Of a stretch of DNA of 27,571 nt, positions 23,879 through 27,571 are shown piece after piece (position 1 is the first letter of the stretch; each line of letters opens with the position of its first letter). Origin of the DNA: CAZEXD01 sp964516865 (GTDB taxonomy: Bacteria; Patescibacteriota; Minisyncoccia; Minisyncoccales; Staskawiczbacteraceae); the NCBI GenBank assembly GCA_964516865.1, contig CAZEXD010000007.1, positions 1 to 27,571 of the forward strand, written 5' to 3'. The notes under the pieces are model-generated. The model searched no databases and was not told where the DNA came from. It saw nothing but the letters and a program-made list of their open reading frames with translations. The position numbers and the translations under genes are program-made.

Positions 23879-25269
23879 TTATCGAGGAGTTTTAGGAAAT
23901 AAAATAGATTTTCTTGTAAGTTTAGCTTTCAAGAATCTAATTAGTCCTAATTGAGGGCCTAAGCACAAAAGAAAACTTACTACCGGGAGGAAAACTAAAT
24001 TAAATAGATAATCTTTTTTATCCGGATGAAATTTGATTTCATGATTGCAAAGGAAAAGAAGTTTTTTAGAGGAAATTAACAGATAATAAGGGCAAAAATA
24101 AACATATATCAAAAGACCCACCAACAAAGGCAGAAGGAAAATTTTTTGTGGCAAATACCACCCAATTAAAATCGCACTTCCCAATATTATTCCTTCGGTG
24201 ACCCAAATAAAATTTCGATAAAGTTTATAAAAAATTAAGCTAAGGGCCCACATTTTTTCTATTTTTTGAAATTTTTTGGCAATTTTGTAATCTTTCAAAA
24301 AATAACTTTCCCCCATAAACCAAACACTGGATTGCCTTAAAAGCCAGGTAAATTTTTGAACAACCTCAGTTACTGCTAAAGAAGGTAATGATCTAATCTC
24401 ATATTTTAAATAAGACAAAATATGGCCGAACCTTGTATCTTCAATCGGAGAAGGAAAAAAATTTAATTTTTTTAAAAAATCCGCCCTTACGAATAACCCG
24501 TGTCCTAAGCAATATGCCATTTTTCCTATTTTTCGTCTAATATTTCTTTTTGAATTTAAAAAAATTGGTACTTCATATCCGAGGGAATAACGCGTTTGAA
24601 GAAGTGCAAAACCCTTCATTAAACAACCATTTAAACTATAGAGGAAAGAATTATAGTTTTTTAAATAAATCACCGGACAAGTGGAAAGTCGTGTTTCGCT
24701 GCATCTTCGGTTAGGATTTGCAAAACGTTCAATCCACTTATTGAGTCCGCGTCATAAAGTCCTATATATGTTGTAGAATTTTTAAAAATTAGTGGATTTT
24801 GTAATTCTAAATTTTTTAGAGCGAAATTAAGCTGATCTGATTTTCCGCCCTGAAGAAAAGGGTAATGGAAATGAAAAAATAATTTCTTCTTCAATTTTTG
24901 GTTTAACAGAGGTACTAATTTCTTTACTATATCAATAGTATTTTCTTTATTTTGGTTGTCTTTTCTTTCGCTAAGCTCTCTTTGGGTAGTAATAACGATT
25001 ATTTTCAAATTTAGTGATTCACGCTTAAGCAAGGAAAGATATGAAAGGGTTTGCGCAATAATTTTTTCTTCTCTTAATACGGGAACCAAAAGAATAAAAT
25101 TAATTTTGTCTTTATCACTTTCTGCTTTGCTGTTTTTTAATTCCTTGCGTTTTTCGTCAAGAAAAAAACGAAGACTTTTTACATTATTTATTAACAGAAA
25201 ACTTCCATAAAAAAAGTAGTAAAAACCAACAAGTATGACGTAAAAAGATAAAAAAGTTGTCGAAGGCAT
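23879..25269 (-). pseudogene. GT2-family membrane glycosyltransferase, frameshifted
   Basis: About 463 residues when joined. An N-terminal membrane segment (residues about 5-28) precedes a GT-A domain with LLVPVLREEKIIAQTL, QGGKSDQLNFAL and the DxD-type YDADSIS. After a net -1 frameshift around 24671-24690 it continues VIYLKNYNSF, LLQTRYSLGYEVP, CLGHGLFVRADFL, PIEDTRFGHILSY and the LLRQSSVWFMGE acceptor-side motif, then several membrane helices. The whole resembles processive or cellulose-synthase-like GT2 enzymes. As the sequence stands, a 199-residue piece ends in TGA and a GTG overlapping that TGA could restart the second half, so two split polypeptides are a remote alternative. It lies between the PIG-L gene and the methyltransferase. 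Confidence 0.85.
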
Positions 25270-25274
25270 AATTT

Positions 25275-26049
25275 TTATTTTTTAAGAATCCAAAACCTTT
25301 CACAAAATTTTGCGTTTTTTATTTTTCCTTCTTCGGTCAAGCTTTTATGATAGGACAATAAAAATTCTTTCCATGGTTTTTCTAGATTTTCTTTAACCAT
25401 TCCTGAGAGTTTTAAATGGGGATAAAGAATTTGTAAAAGGGGGAATAATTGAGACTTATATGTCATCACCATTTTAAGTTTTATAAAAATCTCTTCATCA
25501 ATTTTGAAGTATATTGGTATAAAATCTTCTAAAAAAATTGAGACTCGGTGAGCGGGATTATAGAAAAAGGGAAAATCTTCATAAAAATAAATTTTGATTT
25601 TTTTACATAGTAGTTGGCTTGATATATCCCTTCCAACCTTTGCAACAAGAAGATGATCTGGATGAGAGATGCCCAGCGGAAAAAAATATAGCTTTAAGCG
25701 AAGAAGTACTTTTATTTATAATTTTTAGAAGACAATTCTTGATTTCTAGAAAATCCGAAGAGGGTCTTTTTGAACGTTTCAAATCTCTGAATACGGCGTT
25801 ATCTAAAAAACTAAGATAAATTTCTTTTGCTTTTATCCATTTTAAAGCTTTCTGACTTTCTTTTTTTCTAATCAAGATAGGGTTTTTTCTAATCCCACAA
25901 ACTAAATCCCATTTAGTTAACCCTCTATATTTTCCTGTAAAAATATTCACTATTAATTGAACTTTTTTGTAATGTTTTCTTAAAAACCCACCGCAGGATA
26001 AAACAACATCATCTAAATGAGGGGAAAAATAGATAAATGACACTTTCAT
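25275..26049 (-). pseudogene. PIG-L/LmbE-family deacetylase, frameshifted in a T7 run
   Basis: About 257 residues when repaired. The N-terminal zinc motif is SPHLDDVVLSCGG (residues about 9-21), the PIG-L form of HPDDE. After LKAIFF the frame runs off into Ser/Arg-rich sequence and stops at 25603. The next frame continues FPLGISHPDHLLVAKVGRDI with the second conserved His cluster (SHPDH), then IYFYEDFPF and a normal C-terminus to 25275. One extra base in a run of seven T on the coding strand (plus-strand A at 25680-25686) accounts for the break. Family members remove N-acetyl groups from GlcNAc-type sugars or lipids, which fits the adjacent glycosyltransferase. It overlaps the radical SAM stop by 4 bp. 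Confidence 0.9.
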
Positions 26050-27254
26050 AAATTATTTTCACAGTAATAATTTATCTTTTCTTTTCTCAAGAAAGTTAAA
26101 ATTTGTTTTATTCTTTTAGATTTAATTTCACTTGAAATTTGATTAGGTAATTTAAAAGCTATTGTACCCTCTTGATTAGAATATGGATAAATGAATATTT
26201 TATCGAATTTAATTTCTTTTATAAACCCAAGCGTCATCAAAAAATCTTTTTCCGTTTCGGAGGGAAAACCAACAATAATTTGCGCTGAAAGTTTCAGATT
26301 GGGATTAACTTTCTTAAATTCTTTTAACGCCCTTTTAATTATCTCCACATTACTATAACGGTTCATCAATTTTAAAATCCCACTGCTTCCGGATTGAATT
26401 CCACATAGAATATGAATAATTTTGCCTCGCCGAATGAAATTTAGTAAATCTGAATAATATTTCACTATCCATTGGGGATGCATCTCTTTAATTGACCATC
26501 TGACAAAAATTCTCTGTTCTATTCCAGAAAGTTGATTTAAAAGTTCTGGGAAAGAAGTATTTAAATCTAAGCCATAAGCTCCGACATCATCGCCCAATAT
26601 TACAACATTTTCACAACCCCGATTTAATATCTGTTGATACTCTTGGAGACAGATTTCTATTGGTTTACTTTTCAAAGAACCAATTGCTTTTCGAATGCCA
26701 CAATAAGCACAATTTCCTAAGCACCCTTGGTTAATTCGTAAAAAATAAATTTTAGACCTGCTATGGATGAATTTAGACTGAATTGCATTTATTAAAAACT
26801 CTTTTACAAGATGAAAGCTATTTAAAGAAAATAGTTCTGTTAACGGCTTTGTTTTAAGAATTAATAAAAGCTCTGAAAGCAAAAAGCAGGGGAGGTTGGG
26901 ATCCGGAACTATTGAAAATTTATATTGAAAATCTTTAAAAAATTTATCAATCTCTTTTAAATTCTTTGTTGAAATTACTTTTTCTTTAAAAACTTTCTCT
27001 AACCGATCCTTTGAAATTTCTGGGAGACATCCAGCCACAATTATTTCTTTTTTATATTTTTTTAGTTCTTCTATAATTTTTAGAGATTCTCTTACTCGTT
27101 CTTCAATAAAAGCACATGAAACAAATATTATTAAGTCTGCATTCTTAATTCCTTTTGTTATTTTATAACCATTTAGGGTAAAATATTTTTTCATCTTTTC
27201 TACATCTAATTTCCTTCGAGTACATCCATTAGTAAAAATAAATATTTTCTTCAT
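26046..27254 (-). CDS. Radical SAM methylthiotransferase-like protein (MiaB/RimO-type, no TRAM domain)
   Basis: 402 residues. The N-terminal MTTase-like domain has the three cysteines in NGCTRRKLD, VSCAFIEER and AGCLPE, expected to bind an auxiliary [4Fe-4S] cluster. The radical SAM motif CxxxCxxC is CLGNCAYC within RINQGCLGNCAYCGIRKAIG. The barrel continues with VILGDDVGAYG, CGIQSGSSGILKLMNR and AQIIVGFPSETEKDF. The protein ends shortly after IYPYSNQEGT, without the C-terminal TRAM RNA-binding domain of MiaB and RimO. ATG 27254 is preferred over an upstream TTG at 27269. It is the first gene of an operon with a deacetylase, a GT2 and a methyltransferase, a surprising context for a tRNA or ribosomal-protein modifier. 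Confidence 0.88.
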   Translation of the reverse strand: MKKIFIFTNGCTRRKLDVEKMKKYFTLNGYKITKGIKNADLIIFVSCAFIEERVRESLKIIEELKKYKKEIIVAGCLPEISKDRLEKVFKEKVISTKNLKEIDKFFKDFQYKFSIVPDPNLPCFLLSELLLILKTKPLTELFSLNSFHLVKEFLINAIQSKFIHSRSKIYFLRINQGCLGNCAYCGIRKAIGSLKSKPIEICLQEYQQILNRGCENVVILGDDVGAYGLDLNTSFPELLNQLSGIEQRIFVRWSIKEMHPQWIVKYYSDLLNFIRRGKIIHILCGIQSGSSGILKLMNRYSNVEIIKRALKEFKKVNPNLKLSAQIIVGFPSETEKDFLMTLGFIKEIKFDKIFIYPYSNQEGTIAFKLPNQISSEIKSKRIKQILTFLRKEKINYYCENNL

Positions 27255-27289
27255 AACTAATAGTTCCAAATAAATTTATATTCTTCTAT

Positions 27290-27298
27290 ATTCTATCA
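27290..27298 (-). promoter_or_regulatory. Extended -10 (TGATAGAAT) upstream of the radical SAM operon
   Basis: Minus-strand TG, one base, TAGAAT, about 36 bp before the ATG at 27254. It is the best -10-like box in the upstream gap; a TATAAA at 27275-27280 is an alternative closer to the start. Confidence 0.35.
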
Positions 27299-27413
27299 CT
27301 CTTTTCAAAAAAGCAATTCTTGCCCCTTTTTCAATTTAATAAAATTTAATAAAAGACATATTTGATTCAAAAAAAATTTAGACGAGAATAAAAAACTTAT
27401 ACAAATCCTTAGA

Positions 27414-27441
27414 AGCAGGCGGGGGCAAAGCCCCGCCTGCT
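27414..27441. repeat. GC-rich 11-bp hairpin in the 3' intergenic region
   Basis: AGCAGGCGGGG (27414-27424) and CCCCGCCTGCT (27431-27441) are perfect complements around a 6-nt loop. The surroundings are very AT-rich. The hairpin resembles the GCAGGC / GCTTTGC core of the element at 16096-16208. The rest of 27255-27571 holds the probable promoter at 27290 and the repeat at 27536; I see no gene in it. Confidence 0.65.
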
Positions 27442-27535
27442 GGCTCTTATCTCTTTTTCAGATTTCTTTTCTTTGATTTGTGGATTAAATTCGGTAAAAT
27501 GATATTGAAGGTTTGAGTGGGTGCGTTTGTTTGAC

Positions 27536-27571
27536 AAAATCCGAACCTATTTTGAGCGAAATTAACTCGCT
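27536..27571 (+). repeat. Dispersed intergenic repeat, copy B (may run past the window)
   Basis: Begins AAAATCCGAACCTATTTTGA and matches copy A at 15270-15306 over about 35 bases with several substitutions, keeping a small A/T-arm hairpin (ATTTT / GAAAT). It reaches the last base of the window. Confidence 0.5.

Noticed and set aside
24670..24673. GTG/TGA overlap read as two separate coupled glycosyltransferase genes
   Set aside because: The two pieces are consecutive halves of one GT2 domain, with the donor site in the first and the acceptor-side motifs in the second; a frameshift explains this better than a genuine two-gene arrangement.
25275..25472. A separate 65-codon minus-strand gene
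   Set aside because: It is the C-terminal end of the PIG-L deacetylase in the shifted frame; the frame is open back to the break near 25680.

Overview
The window looks like chromosomal DNA from a Patescibacteria/CPR-type bacterium, probably Parcubacteria-like. It is AT-rich and tightly packed, with many 4-23 bp gene overlaps, and Lys/Asn/Ile-rich proteins. It carries a PaaX/Cas2-like gene of the kind common in that group. TGA is used as an ordinary stop (AI-2E permease, tatD, glyA), which argues against the lineages that recode UGA. The taxonomic call is inference; no rRNA or tRNA gene is present to test it.

Region 1 (1-5964) is housekeeping: the 3' part of a dimeric-type glycyl-tRNA synthetase, an M16 zinc peptidase, an AI-2E-type permease, a convergent small membrane protein, methionyl-tRNA synthetase and a TatD-family nuclease. 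Region 2 (5965-7343) is an accessory gap. It holds a 102-nt stretch with no G, a perfect 40-bp palindrome centred on GCGATCGC, a broken PaaX/Cas2-like gene with a second GCGATCGC just behind it, and a frameshifted CheY-like receiver gene on the minus strand. Region 3 (7344-15247) is one long, tightly overlapping plus-strand operon: leuS, iorA, iorB, a sugar-phosphate nucleotidyltransferase, a YrdC/Sua5 tRNA t6A enzyme, glyA and a PAP2 phosphatase.

Region 4 (15248-20056) is accessory. It contains dispersed hairpin repeats, a methyltransferase, a frameshifted P-loop kinase behind a near-consensus promoter, a beta-RFAP-synthase-like GHMP protein with a MazG-like pyrophosphatase and a small membrane protein, and an unrecognised GC-richer gene of 335 residues with a Rossmann-like motif. 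Region 5 (20083-27571) has a large membrane sensor histidine kinase, a glycosyltransferase remnant, a NUDIX hydrolase, and a convergent minus-strand operon. That operon encodes a radical SAM methylthiotransferase-like protein, a PIG-L/LmbE deacetylase (frameshifted), a GT2 glycosyltransferase (frameshifted) and a methyltransferase, and looks like a decaying surface-glycan or glycoconjugate cluster.

Three themes cut across the window. First, short AT-rich degenerate repeats sit in frame inside five otherwise intact genes (metG, tatD, leuS, iorA, histidine kinase), and leuS also carries a perfect 19-bp inverted repeat. Second, single-base frameshifts affect only accessory genes. Third, several genes have a -10 box only 6-12 nt before the start codon (leaderless or nearly so), while three accessory genes have classical Shine-Dalgarno leaders. 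I found no CRISPR array, transposase, tRNA or rRNA.
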